Assembly (NCBI RefSeq): GCF_001690985.1 | Contig: NZ_MAJS01000012.1 | Coordinates: 1 to 64,000 of the forward strand | Source: Aliivibrio sp. 1S175 | GTDB taxonomy: Bacteria > Pseudomonadota > Gammaproteobacteria > Enterobacterales > Vibrionaceae | Direction of reading: 5' to 3' | DNA: 64,000 bases | Shown: in pieces, positions 49,616 to 59,655 of the stretch | Numbering within the stretch: position 1 is the first letter of the stretch | Layout: every line of letters starts with the position of its first letter | Notes under the pieces: generated by a model | Seen by the model: the letters and a program-made list of their open reading frames with translations, nothing else | Told to the model about the DNA's origin: nothing | Database searches by the model: none | Translations under genes and position numbers: made by a program

Positions 49616-51256
49616 ATGAAGTTAGCAGGACGTTTATCAGTAAAAACAAAAATAGCATTGCCAATTGTCGCGATTGTTTCTTTATTCAGTGTTATTTCAA
49701 CGCTTAATGTAATGAAGCTAAATGAACAAGCGGAAGTTAATTACAAATTAATTGAGCTTGTTCAGCCAGTAAATGAATCATTAGAAGATGCATACCGAGA
49801 TCTTTATCAAGTCACTGCAGCAGCGCAAGGTTTAATGCTTTCAACAACCAATGCAGAAAGAGATCATCATACGTTTGAATTTCAAGATAACGCTTACAAC
49901 GCTATTCCTCGTTTAAAAAAGGTTGAAGTGTTATTTCAAGAAAACATTTTGCCTTTAAATACTCAAGTTGAATTAACAACGTTAATTAATGCGGCCGAAA
50001 AATGGATTGAACTCTATGAACCCCTGTTCTCTGACCCTAATAATTCTCAAGCTTATTATCAGAAACATCATAATCAGTTAGAAGAACAATTCAAGATCAT
50101 GCGAAAGCAACTTAAATCAATCAGCAAGTTGATTATGAGTGAGCAAGTAAAGTTAGGGGTACAGAGCCATCATGGGATTAATTCGGGGAAAATTATTTCA
50201 GAAATTGGTGCCATTAGTGCTGTGATTTTTGGCTTATTCGCTATTTGGTTATCAATTAATTGGATTGTAAAACCAATTCAATCATTAGAATCGGCGATGT
50301 CAGAAGTCGCTTCTGGAGACGGAGATTTAACAAAGCGCATCGCCGTTACCTCAAATGATGAAATTGGTAAACTTGCACAAGCCTTTAATTTGTTTGTATC
50401 AAAGATACATACCACGGTTTCAGATGTTATTGCATCGTCTAATACCGTTCGTTCTGAAATGGACAATATCCAAGTATTAACAAAAAATATCGCTAAATTC
50501 TCTTCAAGCCAACAACAAGAGAGTGAGGTCGTTGCTGCTGCTGTGCATGAAATGCAAGTAACAAGTAATACGGTGAATGAAAATGCCAATGAAGCAGCAG
50601 AAGCAAGCTTAGGTGCCACAGCAGAAGCTGATACGACAGAAGCTATTTTGCAGCAGACCGTAATATCGATTCAAGGATTGGCCAATGAGATAACATTGGC
50701 GGGAACTGTAATTCATACTCTAGATAGTGATGTTTCAAATATAGCATCGATTTTAGGTGTAATTAAAGGGATAGCTGACCAAACAAATTTATTAGCATTA
50801 AATGCGGCAATAGAAGCTGCGCGAGCTGGTGAGCAAGGACGTGGTTTTGCAGTTGTTGCTGATGAAGTAAGGGCGTTAGCAAGTAAAACGCAATACAGTA
50901 CTGGTGAGATCGAAAAGATGATTGAGCGTTTACAATCGGGGGCAAAAGAAGCTGTTTTCGCAATGGAATCAAGTACCAAAAGTGGCAAAGAAACGATTGA
51001 TCTAGCAAGTGAGGCATCAAAGTCATTACAACATATCACAAGAGCGATTGTTGTTATGAACGATATGAATACGCATATCGCCACAGCCGCTAATGAGCAG
51101 AGCCATGTTAGTGATGACGTCAACTCGAATGTACAACGTATTGCAGATAATAGTTCAGAAATGGTGCTGATGGTAAGTCGCTCAGAAAGTGCTTGTATTT
51201 CACTATCAGAACAGTGCGAGCGTCTTGATGGTTTGGTCTCTCAATTTAAAGTGTAA
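49616..51256 (+). CDS. Methyl-accepting chemotaxis protein
   Basis: The 546-residue inner-membrane chemoreceptor has membrane helices near 11-30 and 191-217. The periplasmic four-helix-bundle-like sensor between them holds about 160 residues. A HAMP domain ([20 protein letters not shown]) follows, and the signalling domain carries the conserved hairpin tip [21 protein letters not shown] near residue 390. No C-terminal CheR-docking pentapeptide is visible. It follows torS on the same strand by 127 bases. A link to TMAO sensing is possible from position only. Confidence 0.92.
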   Translation: MKLAGRLSVKTKIALPIVAIVSLFSVISTLNVMKLNEQAEVNYKLIELVQPVNESLEDAYRDLYQVTAAAQGLMLSTTNAERDHHTFEFQDNAYNAIPRLKKVEVLFQENILPLNTQVELTTLINAAEKWIELYEPLFSDPNNSQAYYQKHHNQLEEQFKIMRKQLKSISKLIMSEQVKLGVQSHHGINSGKIISEIGAISAVIFGLFAIWLSINWIVKPIQSLESAMSEVASGDGDLTKRIAVTSNDEIGKLAQAFNLFVSKIHTTVSDVIASSNTVRSEMDNIQVLTKNIAKFSSSQQQESEVVAAAVHEMQVTSNTVNENANEAAEASLGATAEADTTEAILQQTVISIQGLANEITLAGTVIHTLDSDVSNIASILGVIKGIADQTNLLALNAAIEAARAGEQGRGFAVVADEVRALASKTQYSTGEIEKMIERLQSGAKEAVFAMESSTKSGKETIDLASEASKSLQHITRAIVVMNDMNTHIATAANEQSHVSDDVNSNVQRIADNSSEMVLMVSRSESACISLSEQCERLDGLVSQFKV

Positions 51257-51280
51257 TTTTGACAGTTGGTTTTGATAAAT

Positions 51281-51313
51281 AAAATAGCCCACGATATTCG
51301 TGGGCTATTTTAT
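51281..51313. terminator. Bidirectional terminator
   Basis: A perfect 14 bp stem (51281-51294 with 51298-51311) has a TAT loop and contains TAGCCCACGA. It serves the convergent MCP and yccT genes. Confidence 0.93.
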
Positions 51314-51336
51314 ATCTATTGATCTGTATGGGGCGT

Positions 51337-51969
51337 TTATTTATTTTGTAATAAGTAGGCGGAAAAACGTTCTTGCGTTTCTTTATCTGCTTTTTCATAC
51401 CAGTAATGCAGCATTTGTTCAGCAGTGTTTTGGCCTTGCTCATTTTTAATTTCTTTATGAGTTACAGTTACCATGCCTTCTTTAAATGCGGCAGGATCAT
51501 TGGTGCTATTGAATTGCGCTAGTTCAAATTGAATATTTCGGCCAACTTGAACACCATTATGGATAAGTTGTGATTGGGCGTAAGGGATCACTGCATTGTT
51601 TTGATCGATAAGTTGCCAATTTAAGTCAGTATTAAAGGCTTCTGCTTTTTCTGGCGAATTATAGGTTGGAAATTTAAAGGTGATCTCTTTATCTGATGCA
51701 GAGAATTTAGAAATAATAATATCGCTAGAGACGATGATATTATCTTTACCTTGTTTAAATACTGGGTTGTATCTAAATGCAATTTGGTGCTCGCCGTTTT
51801 CTAATTCAAGATTTGATGAAGTAGAGAAGAAAGAACTTTCTAATTCAACTTCTTGATTGTCAACCAGTAGTAGCTCAACATCTCCAGGAATAGTCAGTTG
51901 AATTGAGGCATTTGCACTTACTGAAGTAAGAAGACAAATACTGGCAGCAAAGAGAGAATTAATTTTCAT
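51337..51969 (-). CDS. yccT: UPF0319 (YccT/DUF2057) periplasmic protein
   Basis: The 210-residue protein has a signal peptide (cleavage after SVSANA, about residue 21) and a DUF2057 domain beginning with IQLTIPGDVELLLVDNQEV. In E. coli yccT lies next to mgsA, and its product (also called CsgI) has been tied to curli control. Here three tor/MCP genes separate it from mgsA. The function in vibrios is unknown. Confidence 0.88.
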   Translation of the reverse strand: MKINSLFAASICLLTSVSANASIQLTIPGDVELLLVDNQEVELESSFFSTSSNLELENGEHQIAFRYNPVFKQGKDNIIVSSDIIISKFSASDKEITFKFPTYNSPEKAEAFNTDLNWQLIDQNNAVIPYAQSQLIHNGVQVGRNIQFELAQFNSTNDPAAFKEGMVTVTHKEIKNEQGQNTAEQMLHYWYEKADKETQERFSAYLLQNK

Positions 51970-52041
51970 TTAAGTACACCTAATCATTATTATTAGATTA
52001 AGTGTACTTAGATTCTAGTGATAAATAAACGCCTAACTGAA

Positions 52042-52632
52042 TTAGAAATTATACGTTAACCCAATATAAGTGGTCCCAAAGTCATATCCAATACCATCTA
52101 TAATAGCACGTGCTATGTTGTGACCTGCTGTCAAAGTGAAATGTTTTGTAAAGTCATATCCAGCTTCAAAACCATAAGATAGACCTAAGGCGCTTCGGCT
52201 TTCGGATCCTGTTCCTTTAAAACCTTTATTCCCTTCTTCTAAGTAAAAATCAATATCCATATCTAAGTAGTAATATCCATACCCAAACAGACTGGTAATA
52301 AAGAAATCAGACTCCAATATATAAGCTCGGTATTTTAAATTAGCACCGAAAAAATGGGCATCAATATGGCTTCTTGCAAATTCATTATCTTTCTTCCAGT
52401 CGTAATCAAAACTGCCCATATTGTTATATTCAAGTTCAACAGACATATAAAATGTATCTGAAATTGGGAAATCATAACCACCTTTAATGTTATAGCCACG
52501 ATCAAGGTCTGTTTGAACTCCAAGAAAAGTCACTGAAGACTCTTCGAGATTAGTTGTTATGTAATAGCCTGATTTGTCAGCTTGTACAGAAAAAGAAAAT
52601 AATATAAATGATATGAAACTCAATAACTTCAT
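52042..52632 (-). CDS. Small outer-membrane beta-barrel protein
   Basis: From ATG 52632 the product is 196 residues with signal peptide MKLLSFISFILFSFSVQA. A start at 52671 would add 13 polar residues before the signal, so it is rejected. The mature part shows alternating hydrophobic strands with aromatic girdles and ends in GLTYNF, the C-terminal phenylalanine signature. The size fits an eight-stranded OmpA/OmpW-like barrel. No specific function is recognised. It lies between yccT and pstB on the same strand but past the pst terminator. Confidence 0.8.
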   Translation of the reverse strand: MKLLSFISFILFSFSVQADKSGYYITTNLEESSVTFLGVQTDLDRGYNIKGGYDFPISDTFYMSVELEYNNMGSFDYDWKKDNEFARSHIDAHFFGANLKYRAYILESDFFITSLFGYGYYYLDMDIDFYLEEGNKGFKGTGSESRSALGLSYGFEAGYDFTKHFTLTAGHNIARAIIDGIGYDFGTTYIGLTYNF

Positions 52633-52721
52633 GTAATTATCCGTAATATCTATGTAGTTATTATTATTCACGTTAACTATAATAAATCAAATAATATAAC
52701 AAATAAATTACAATTTATAAC

Positions 52722-52747
52722 AAAAAAAGCCCCTAACTAGTAGGGGC
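52722..52747 (-). terminator. pst operon terminator
   Basis: GCCCCTA (52729-52735) pairs with TAGGGGC (52741-52747). On the minus strand it is followed by seven T residues, just after the pstB stop. Confidence 0.88.
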
Positions 52748-52788
52748 AAAGAGTTTCCATCGCTTTTGTTATAATTCAATAATTAGGT

Positions 52789-53538
52789 TTAACCAAAGTC
52801 ACCATTTACATAGCCTTGGGTACGGTCATCTTTAGGATTTGAGAAAATAACATGAGTATCGTTATGCTCTACTAATTCGCCCATCAAAAAGAAAGCCGTT
52901 TTATCTGAAATACGACGAGCTTGTTGCATAGAGTGAGTAACGATAACAATCGTATAATCTTTTTTCAGTGTTTCCATCAATTCTTCAATTTTGTGTGTTG
53001 CAATAGGGTCTAATGCTGACGTTGGTTCGTCCATTAAGATGACATCAGGTTCCATTGCGATAGTACGAGCAATACACAAACGCTGTTGTTGTCCACCAGA
53101 TAGGCCAAAAGCATGAGATTTTAAGCGATCTTTTACTTCATCCCAAAGAGCAGCACTGCGAAGTGATTTCTCAACAACGGCATCTAGTACTTTTTTGTCT
53201 TTTACGCCTTGTGCTTTTAAGCCATAGGCAACGTTTTCATAAATGCTCATTGGAAATGGGTTGGCTTTTTGGAAAACCATCCCAACTTTGATTCGTAAAT
53301 CGGCAACATCGATATTACTGTAAATGTCATGGTCATCTAAGCTAACAAACCCCGTAATTTTTACGCCAGGGATTAAATCATTCATGCGATTTAAACAACG
53401 TAATAACGTTGATTTTCCACAGCCAGAAGGGCCGATCAGTGCAGTTACTTGTTTTGCAGGGATCGGTAAGTTAATGCCTTTTAATGCTTGGTTTTGTCCG
53501 TAAAAAAGATCTAGGTTTTCAATATTAAATTTGTTCAT
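52789..53538 (-). CDS. pstB: Phosphate ABC transporter ATPase
   Basis: The 249-residue ATPase powers high-affinity phosphate import. Walker [10 protein letters not shown] (residues 32-40), signature LSGGQQQR, and Walker [13 protein letters not shown] are all intact. It is the last gene of pstSCAB on the minus strand. A terminator follows at once, and phoU is not present after it. Confidence 0.96.
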   Translation of the reverse strand: MNKFNIENLDLFYGQNQALKGINLPIPAKQVTALIGPSGCGKSTLLRCLNRMNDLIPGVKITGFVSLDDHDIYSNIDVADLRIKVGMVFQKANPFPMSIYENVAYGLKAQGVKDKKVLDAVVEKSLRSAALWDEVKDRLKSHAFGLSGGQQQRLCIARTIAMEPDVILMDEPTSALDPIATHKIEELMETLKKDYTIVIVTHSMQQARRISDKTAFFLMGELVEHNDTHVIFSNPKDDRTQGYVNGDFG

Positions 53539-53612
53539 TGTGTTTTCCTTACTGATCGCATCTTATACCGTGCAATCAGTCAATAATTAGTGATAGATAA
53601 TAAATCGATTAA

Positions 53613-54467
53613 TTAAGACGCTTTATTGATTTTTCGAGCCAATAGCTTCGTTAGCGTGTTAATTATTAATACAAGAACAATCAATACTGTCGCTGTTGCG
53701 TAAGCTTGATTCCATTCTTCGATAGTAAATAATTCAGTGGTTAATTTGTAAAGATGAACGGTTAATGTTCTGCCTGAATCAAGCAATGAATCAGGAATAC
53801 GTGCCACCATCCCCGCGGTTAAGAATACCGGCGCAGATTCACCAATAACACGACCAATACTTAAAATAACAGAGGTTAAAATACCTGGCATTGCGCTTGG
53901 TAATATTAAGCGCCAAATTGTATAGATTTTTGATGCACCTAAACCATAAGAGCCTTCTCTAAAGGTTTGAGGTACGGCCATTAATGCTTCTTCTGTTGTA
54001 CGAATAATCACAGGTAAGATTAAAATACTCAGCGTAAGTGCGCCGGATAAAATTGAGAAACCTAATCCTAAAATACCCACAAAGAAAGTCATACCAAATA
54101 GACCAAAGATTATCGATGGAATACCAGCTAATGACTCGGTACAGAAGCGAATGACTTTAACGAGTTTACTGCCTACTTTTGCGTATTCGGTTAAATAGAT
54201 GGCCGTCATTATCCCAAGTGGTGCTGCAACTGCAATTGAAGCTAATACCATGTAGAGGGTGGCCACGATCATTGGGAAGATACCGTGCTCTTCACCAGTA
54301 CGAGTGTAATTATCAGTAATGAATGACCAGCTTACGTGCTGTAGGCCATTTGATAAGATGTACCACATTATCCAAAAAAGAAAACCGACGGTAATAGATG
54401 CAGATAGCCAAATTAATCCTGCGGCAATCTGGTCTTTAATATGACGTTGTTTTTTTAATTTATTCAT
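53613..54467 (-). CDS. pstA: Phosphate ABC transporter permease PstA
   Basis: The 284-residue inner-membrane permease has about six membrane helices and the EAA loop around EGSYGLGASKIYTIWRLILP, which contacts PstB. ATG 54467 begins four bases after the pstC stop. A GTG at 54488 would overlap pstC and is less likely. It partners PstC in the phosphate channel. Confidence 0.95.
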   Translation of the reverse strand: MNKLKKQRHIKDQIAAGLIWLSASITVGFLFWIMWYILSNGLQHVSWSFITDNYTRTGEEHGIFPMIVATLYMVLASIAVAAPLGIMTAIYLTEYAKVGSKLVKVIRFCTESLAGIPSIIFGLFGMTFFVGILGLGFSILSGALTLSILILPVIIRTTEEALMAVPQTFREGSYGLGASKIYTIWRLILPSAMPGILTSVILSIGRVIGESAPVFLTAGMVARIPDSLLDSGRTLTVHLYKLTTELFTIEEWNQAYATATVLIVLVLIINTLTKLLARKINKAS

Positions 54468-54471
54468 TGTC

Positions 54472-55398
54472 TTATCTCGCTGTTTCACGATTTAGATAAA
54501 GAAGAATGCCATTTAGAGACATGATAAAGACGAGTAATACTACGCCTGTTGCATATAGAGCACTGGCATGGATGCCACTTGCGTATGACATTTCAATCGC
54601 AATGTTTGCGGTTAATGTACGCGCTGAATCTAAGATACCTTCAGGCATTGCAGGGGCATTACCCATTACCATAATGATTGCCATGGTTTCACCTAGCGCA
54701 CGAGCAATACCTAGGATGACGCCGGTCATAATGCCTGAGCGAGCAGCAGGAAGAAGAATTCGGAAAATAGTAAATATCTTAGATGCCCCAAGTGCTAGGG
54801 AACCTTCTTTATAGGTTGCAGGGACGGCTCTGATGGATGTTTCTGATACCGTAATTACGGTAGGTAAAATCATAATACCCAAAACAATAATACCAGCAAG
54901 AATGGTGTTACCTGCAGGGACTTGAAATATATCTTGAATTAATGGAACGATGATAACTAGACCGAAGAAGCCATAAACAACTGATGGGATGCCAGCCAGT
55001 AATTCAACCGCTGGGCGGATAATATCGGCAAGGCGTTTAGGCGCGATTTCAGCGATAAAAATAGCCGTAAGGATACCGATTGGAACACCGACGAGAACGG
55101 CACCAAAGGTAGAAACAACGGATGCGACGATCATGGTGAAAACACCATAAAGAGCGGGTGGCAGCCAGTCTTGGCCAAATACAATGCCGCTTACGCCGAC
55201 TTGTTGAAATGCAGGGATACTTTCTTTAACAATAAAGTAAGCAATTGTTGCCAGTGAAACAATACCAATAACAGCACAGCTTAAAAATAAGCCATGGAAA
55301 ATGCGCTCTCTCCAATCCACTCGCTTTTTTTGTCTCAACGGGCTTTTTGAAGGCTTGTCGTTATTTATTGTATTTGGATTATTCATTGCGATGGTCAT
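54472..55398 (-). CDS. pstC: Phosphate ABC transporter permease PstC
   Basis: The 308-residue inner-membrane permease has a polar N-terminal tail and about six membrane helices. The EAA loop is KEGSLALGASKIFTIFRILLP. It lies 75 bases downstream of pstS and is tightly coupled to pstA. A second in-frame ATG lies 12 bases into the gene. Confidence 0.95.
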   Translation of the reverse strand: MTIAMNNPNTINNDKPSKSPLRQKKRVDWRERIFHGLFLSCAVIGIVSLATIAYFIVKESIPAFQQVGVSGIVFGQDWLPPALYGVFTMIVASVVSTFGAVLVGVPIGILTAIFIAEIAPKRLADIIRPAVELLAGIPSVVYGFFGLVIIVPLIQDIFQVPAGNTILAGIIVLGIMILPTVITVSETSIRAVPATYKEGSLALGASKIFTIFRILLPAARSGIMTGVILGIARALGETMAIIMVMGNAPAMPEGILDSARTLTANIAIEMSYASGIHASALYATGVVLLVFIMSLNGILLYLNRETAR

Positions 55399-55473
55399 AA
55401 TAAATACTCACATGTCGAAAAATTCGAAATGGAAAAAGCCTGACCTTCACAGGTCAGGCAAATAGGGTGGTAA

Positions 55474-56295
55474 TTAGTTAACTGAGATGTAACCTTTCTT
55501 TTCTACTAGTTTTTGAGCGGTCTCTGCTGTCATCCAGTCTAGGAATTGTTGAGTTTCAGCTGAAGGCTTACCTTCACGGTACAGAACAAGGAAAGGACGA
55601 GATACTTTGTATGTGCCATTTTTAATATCAGCAACGCTTGGTACTACGTTATCGATAGAAAGAGCATGAACTGAGCTATCTACGGTACCTAAAGAGATAT
55701 AACCAATAGCGTATGGGTTGCTTGCCACCATTGTTTTTAGCGCGCCGTTGCCATTTGCTACTTGAGCTCGTTGAGAGATAGCCGATACTTTCATGCCTGA
55801 GATTTTTTTCTTAAGGCTCATGATGTCTTCGAATGCGCCACGAGTGCCTGATGCCGTGTCACGAGTAATTGCAACGATTGGTTTATCTTCGCCACCCACT
55901 TCTTTCCAGTTTGTCACTTCACCTTTGTAGATGGCTGTAACTTGCTCTGACGTTAGGCCTTTAAGTGTATTACTTGGGTTAACCACAACAGCGATGCCGT
56001 CGTGTGCAACCACTAATTCTTTTAATGTCGCTTCTTTTTCTGATGCTTTTAGATTTCGTGATGACATACCTAAATCCGCAGACCCATTTTTTGCTGCTTT
56101 TACACCAGCAGAAGAGCCCGGGCCTTGAACTTCGATATATACATTTGAATGTTCTTTCATGTAAGTTTCAGAAAACACTTCCATAAGAGGGGTCACGCTG
56201 CTTGAACCAACGGCAGAAATAGTTTCTTTCGCTGATGCTGGTAATGCTACTACTGAACTCAGAATTGCTAGTGCGCCGATAACTGACTTTTTCAT
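55474..56295 (-). CDS. pstS: Phosphate-binding protein PstS
   Basis: The periplasmic binding protein of 273 residues captures phosphate for PstCAB. ATG 56295 has AGGA six bases upstream; the ATG at 56301 is too close to that site. The signal peptide ends at LPASA. Phosphate-binding loops GSSSVTP and DTASGTRGAFED match the PstS family. It is preceded by tandem Pho boxes, so it should be induced by PhoB under phosphate limitation. Confidence 0.95.
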   Translation of the reverse strand: MKKSVIGALAILSSVVALPASAKETISAVGSSSVTPLMEVFSETYMKEHSNVYIEVQGPGSSAGVKAAKNGSADLGMSSRNLKASEKEATLKELVVAHDGIAVVVNPSNTLKGLTSEQVTAIYKGEVTNWKEVGGEDKPIVAITRDTASGTRGAFEDIMSLKKKISGMKVSAISQRAQVANGNGALKTMVASNPYAIGYISLGTVDSSVHALSIDNVVPSVADIKNGTYKVSRPFLVLYREGKPSAETQQFLDWMTAETAQKLVEKKGYISVN

Positions 56296-56359
56296 TTTCA
56301 TTTCCTTTATGAGGCATACGTGCCGGATTAAGTTGACGAGGCCACTTTAGAAAACTTAT

Positions 56360-56399
56360 GTGACAGTAATATTTCAGTTTTCTTAAAAGTGTATGACAG
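56360..56399 (-). promoter_or_regulatory. Tandem Pho boxes upstream of pstS
   Basis: On the minus strand four 7-base half-sites lie at exact 11-base steps: CTGTCAT (56393-56399), a degenerate TTTTAAG (56382-56388), CTGAAAT (56371-56377) and CTGTCAC (56360-56366). The pattern and spacing match PhoB direct repeats. They end about 65 bases before the pstS start. Confidence 0.75.
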
Positions 56400-56717
56400 A
56401 AGGAAATTTATTTTTTTTGAGATGTCTTTATTTTTGTACTTTAGCCTATTTTTTCAAAGATCAAAGTATTCTAGTTATCTCTTTTTAAGAAGAAGAATCA
56501 ACGATAAAAAATTTCTTTATGGAAAAATCTTATTTTCTTTATTATCAATAGATTAATGCGTAATTTTTGAATTTTTATAATGTAATTATTTGTTATTTCA
56601 TTGTTTTTTATTGAGCTGTTTCGCAAATAGAAGAACTAAGTCATTAGTTAATTCGCATATTTTAAGGAAAATATGCATTATTACGTATTAATCCGAATTG
56701 AGTGCTGATAAATAAAA
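56400..56717. other. AT-rich intergenic region
   Basis: No gene is visible. This should carry the start of the GGDEF gene transcript at 56718 and the upstream part of the pstS promoter. Confidence 0.55.
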
Positions 56718-58835
56718 ATGATTCAGAATCTTGAACTAACCAATACCAAAAATAGGCAGACGTTAGAGCAAAAAATAATTCAATGTAATGATGAAAAAAT
56801 CATTTCGGATCTTTTGTTTTGGTACTTTTCGTTAAATTTCGAAGTCACTTCAGCGTCTATTATCACTTTCTGTAAAGACAGTTATGACTACCACGAAGAA
56901 TATACTTATGGTGAGCACCTCCCCTTAGAGAGCGTCCCAATGAGTCTTTGGTCGTGGGCGAATAAATTCATGAGTAGCGACGGTCTTGTTCCTATATCGA
57001 GCAATACTATTGGTTGGGATTATCGACAAGTATTAAATCACGGTACTTGTTTGTTTGTACTGGATAGTCATCGGTCCAATAGAACGTATTTAATTGTTGA
57101 TAATATAAAGCCCCCTCCTGAAGCTCTTATCGAACAAAATAAAGTAGACTTCTTATACATTGCAGCATCTCAATGGCAATGTATAAGAGCCGAAAGGAAT
57201 ACCCATAATGATATTCGTTTAAGGGATATAAGAGCAGCTAAGTACCTAGATGAGATAAAAGAACGAGACGAATTTCTTGATAAAATTAAATTAGTACAAA
57301 ATTTGTCACTTAGCTTATCGAAATTAGAAACGTTAGATGAATTATTTAAAGCTGCAATAGAAGCGGTTCGAGATGATATGGGGTTTGATCGAAGTGTATT
57401 TATGTTATTGGATTATAAGCAAGGATCTTTTAGCAGTACGTATGGAACAAATGAGCGCGGAGAAACGGTTAGAGAGCACCATAAATCATATAATTTGAAT
57501 CAGTTAGATCCATTTTATCTTGAAGCGTTATACAGTCACTCTGAAACATTAGCCGTCATCGAACCAGCACCGCTTTATACAGCAGGAGAGGTGGTAGGAG
57601 AGGGGTGGAATGCAATGCTTATATTAAGAGGGGAAAGTTACCCTGTTGGATGGATTGCATTAGATAATTATATACATCGTGGGCCTATTACTATTTATCA
57701 ACAAGAAATACTGAAGTATTTTGCCGCACTATTGTCACAAATTTATATTAGAAAGCGGAGAGAGCAAGCAGTTCGGTTGTTGAATATTAGTGTGGTTGGT
57801 TTTTCTCGTTGCGAAACATTAAGTGATGTGTGTCAAAGTGCGGTTTCTTTTGCTATTAAGCATTTAGGAATAGATCGCCTTGGCATTTTATTGACTAACG
57901 AAGATTGTACGAGTTTGCAAGGAACATGGGGAACCGATCAGCAAGGTAATACCGTTGATGAATCTTATTTCTATAGTGAAAATTTAGATGTAGTCCAAGA
58001 AGCGATAGATAAACCAGAAACATTAATATATACAGAATCAGCCCCCATTTTCCATGATATGAAAGTAATCGGTTTTGGTTGTAAAGGCATTGCGTTAATA
58101 CAAACGACAGATAAGAAACCATTTGCTTTTGTAATTGTAGATAATTTTTTAACGAAAAAGATATTGAGCACCGAAAAAAGGGAGATAATTAACCTATTCA
58201 TTTCTACGTTAAGTGAAGTATTACAACGAACTCAAGCCACTGAAAGGTTAGAAAAACTAAATAAAGAATTAGAATTGAAAATTAAAGCAAGAACAAAGCA
58301 ACTTGAAGTAATGAATAAACAATTGGAAGTATTGTCTTTGAAAGACCCTTTAACAGGGCTTGGTAATCGTCGGCAGTTTGAAAAAAAATTTAATCAGATA
58401 TTAAACACCCCAAGAGTATCTCATATAGCAGTGATTCTACTTGATATCGATTTTTTTGGACTCTATAACACCCGCTATGGGCATTTACAGGGGGATAAAG
58501 CATTGTTGAGCTTTGCGGGTATTTTGAATGAAGCAGTTGAAAATATCTCGGGGATATCTTTTTGCCGTGTTGGGGGAGAAGAGTTTGCCGTTTGTTTGCC
58601 TGATTGTTCAATGAATAGCCTTGAACAAATGGCTAATCATATTCAAGAATTACTCGAGGCAAAAAAAATCGAACATGATTTAAGTTCAATATCTAAATTT
58701 TTAACCGTTTCAATTGGTTGTATTGTTGCTGATAAAAACATTAAAAATATTGATCAGCTCTACCATGAAGCCGATATTCAATTGTATAAAGCGAAAGAAA
58801 AACGAAATAGGATTTGCTGTAACACGGTTAGTTAA
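56718..58835 (+). CDS. GAF-GAF-GGDEF diguanylate cyclase
   Basis: The 705-residue cytoplasmic protein has no membrane helix. Two GAF-like domains cover about residues 190-345 and 350-505; both show the repeated pattern GTxxxGxTVxExxxY. A coiled-coil linker (about 510-545) leads to a GGDEF domain with GGEEF at 619-623. The inhibitory RxxD motif five residues upstream is replaced by ISGI, so product inhibition at that site is unlikely. The metal-binding segment LDIDFFGLYNTRYGH is unusual. It lies divergent from pstS. The ligand of the GAF domains is unknown. Confidence 0.9.
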   Translation: MIQNLELTNTKNRQTLEQKIIQCNDEKIISDLLFWYFSLNFEVTSASIITFCKDSYDYHEEYTYGEHLPLESVPMSLWSWANKFMSSDGLVPISSNTIGWDYRQVLNHGTCLFVLDSHRSNRTYLIVDNIKPPPEALIEQNKVDFLYIAASQWQCIRAERNTHNDIRLRDIRAAKYLDEIKERDEFLDKIKLVQNLSLSLSKLETLDELFKAAIEAVRDDMGFDRSVFMLLDYKQGSFSSTYGTNERGETVREHHKSYNLNQLDPFYLEALYSHSETLAVIEPAPLYTAGEVVGEGWNAMLILRGESYPVGWIALDNYIHRGPITIYQQEILKYFAALLSQIYIRKRREQAVRLLNISVVGFSRCETLSDVCQSAVSFAIKHLGIDRLGILLTNEDCTSLQGTWGTDQQGNTVDESYFYSENLDVVQEAIDKPETLIYTESAPIFHDMKVIGFGCKGIALIQTTDKKPFAFVIVDNFLTKKILSTEKREIINLFISTLSEVLQRTQATERLEKLNKELELKIKARTKQLEVMNKQLEVLSLKDPLTGLGNRRQFEKKFNQILNTPRVSHIAVILLDIDFFGLYNTRYGHLQGDKALLSFAGILNEAVENISGISFCRVGGEEFAVCLPDCSMNSLEQMANHIQELLEAKKIEHDLSSISKFLTVSIGCIVADKNIKNIDQLYHEADIQLYKAKEKRNRICCNTVS

Positions 58836-58864
58836 AGCTACTTATTGTAGAATAAGTAGCTTTA
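58834..58864. terminator. Bidirectional terminator overlapping the GGDEF stop codon
   Basis: AAAGCTACTTATT pairs with AATAAGTAGCTTT (58834-58846 with 58851-58863) around GTAG. The T run after it is weak on the plus strand. Confidence 0.7.
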
Positions 58865-58894
58865 AAGAAATGGCCTATAGCCTATCGTAAGCCT

Positions 58895-59644
58895 TTATAT
58901 AGAACACACCGAGCATGAAGGTTGTTTCATTAATTTCATTTCGCGCCAATTCATTGAAAGCGCATCTAAAATTAATAATTTTCCAATTAATGGTTGACCA
59001 TAATTAGCTAATACTTTAATTGCTTCCAAAGCTTGAGTTGCGCCAATAATCCCAACAACAGGTGACATGACACCGGCTTCCACACAAGTTAGAGCCTGTT
59101 GGCCAAATAAGCTACTTAGGCATTGATAGCAGGGCTCGTTATCTTGATAAGTATAAACACTGACTTGACCTTCCATGCGAATCGCAGCACCAGATACTAA
59201 TGGTGTTTTTGATTCAAAACATAAACGATTTAGCTGATTGCGAGTATCAACGTTATCAGTACCATCTAAGACTAAATCATGATCGTTAATCAGTGTGCGT
59301 AACTCATCATCAGACAATCGGTTACCTATTGTTTTAATCGTGCAATAAGGATTAATTCGATTCAAGGCCTTCTGGGCAGAAACTACTTTCTTATCGCCAA
59401 TAGTGTCATCGCAGTGTAATACTTGTCGCTGCAAGTTAGAGAGTTCAACCACATCATCATCGACAAGGGTGATCTTTCCTATGCCAGCCGCAACCAAATA
59501 CTGACTTGAGGCACAACCTAAACCCCCTGCGCCGATAATCAGAATCGCGCTTTCTTTTAAGCGTTCTTGTCCATCAAAATCAAAATTTCGTAGAATAATT
59601 TGACGGTTGTAGCGCAGCATTTCTTGATCAGTTAATTCAGACAT
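58895..59644 (-). CDS. moeB: Molybdopterin-synthase adenylyltransferase
   Basis: The 249-residue enzyme activates the C-terminus of MoaD by adenylation for molybdopterin synthesis. The nucleotide loop is GAGGLG (38-43). Zinc is bound by Cys172, Cys175, Cys244 and Cys247, and Cys187 is the conserved cysteine of the E1-like family. It follows moeA by 11 bases on the same strand, as in E. coli moeAB. Confidence 0.95.
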   Translation of the reverse strand: MSELTDQEMLRYNRQIILRNFDFDGQERLKESAILIIGAGGLGCASSQYLVAAGIGKITLVDDDVVELSNLQRQVLHCDDTIGDKKVVSAQKALNRINPYCTIKTIGNRLSDDELRTLINDHDLVLDGTDNVDTRNQLNRLCFESKTPLVSGAAIRMEGQVSVYTYQDNEPCYQCLSSLFGQQALTCVEAGVMSPVVGIIGATQALEAIKVLANYGQPLIGKLLILDALSMNWREMKLMKQPSCSVCSI

Positions 59645-59655
59645 TACAAACGCTC

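Noticed and set aside
50278-51123. Several long minus-strand open frames in the chemoreceptor gene
   Set aside because: They arise from the repetitive Ala/Ser-rich codons of the signalling domain; composition is unlike a real protein.
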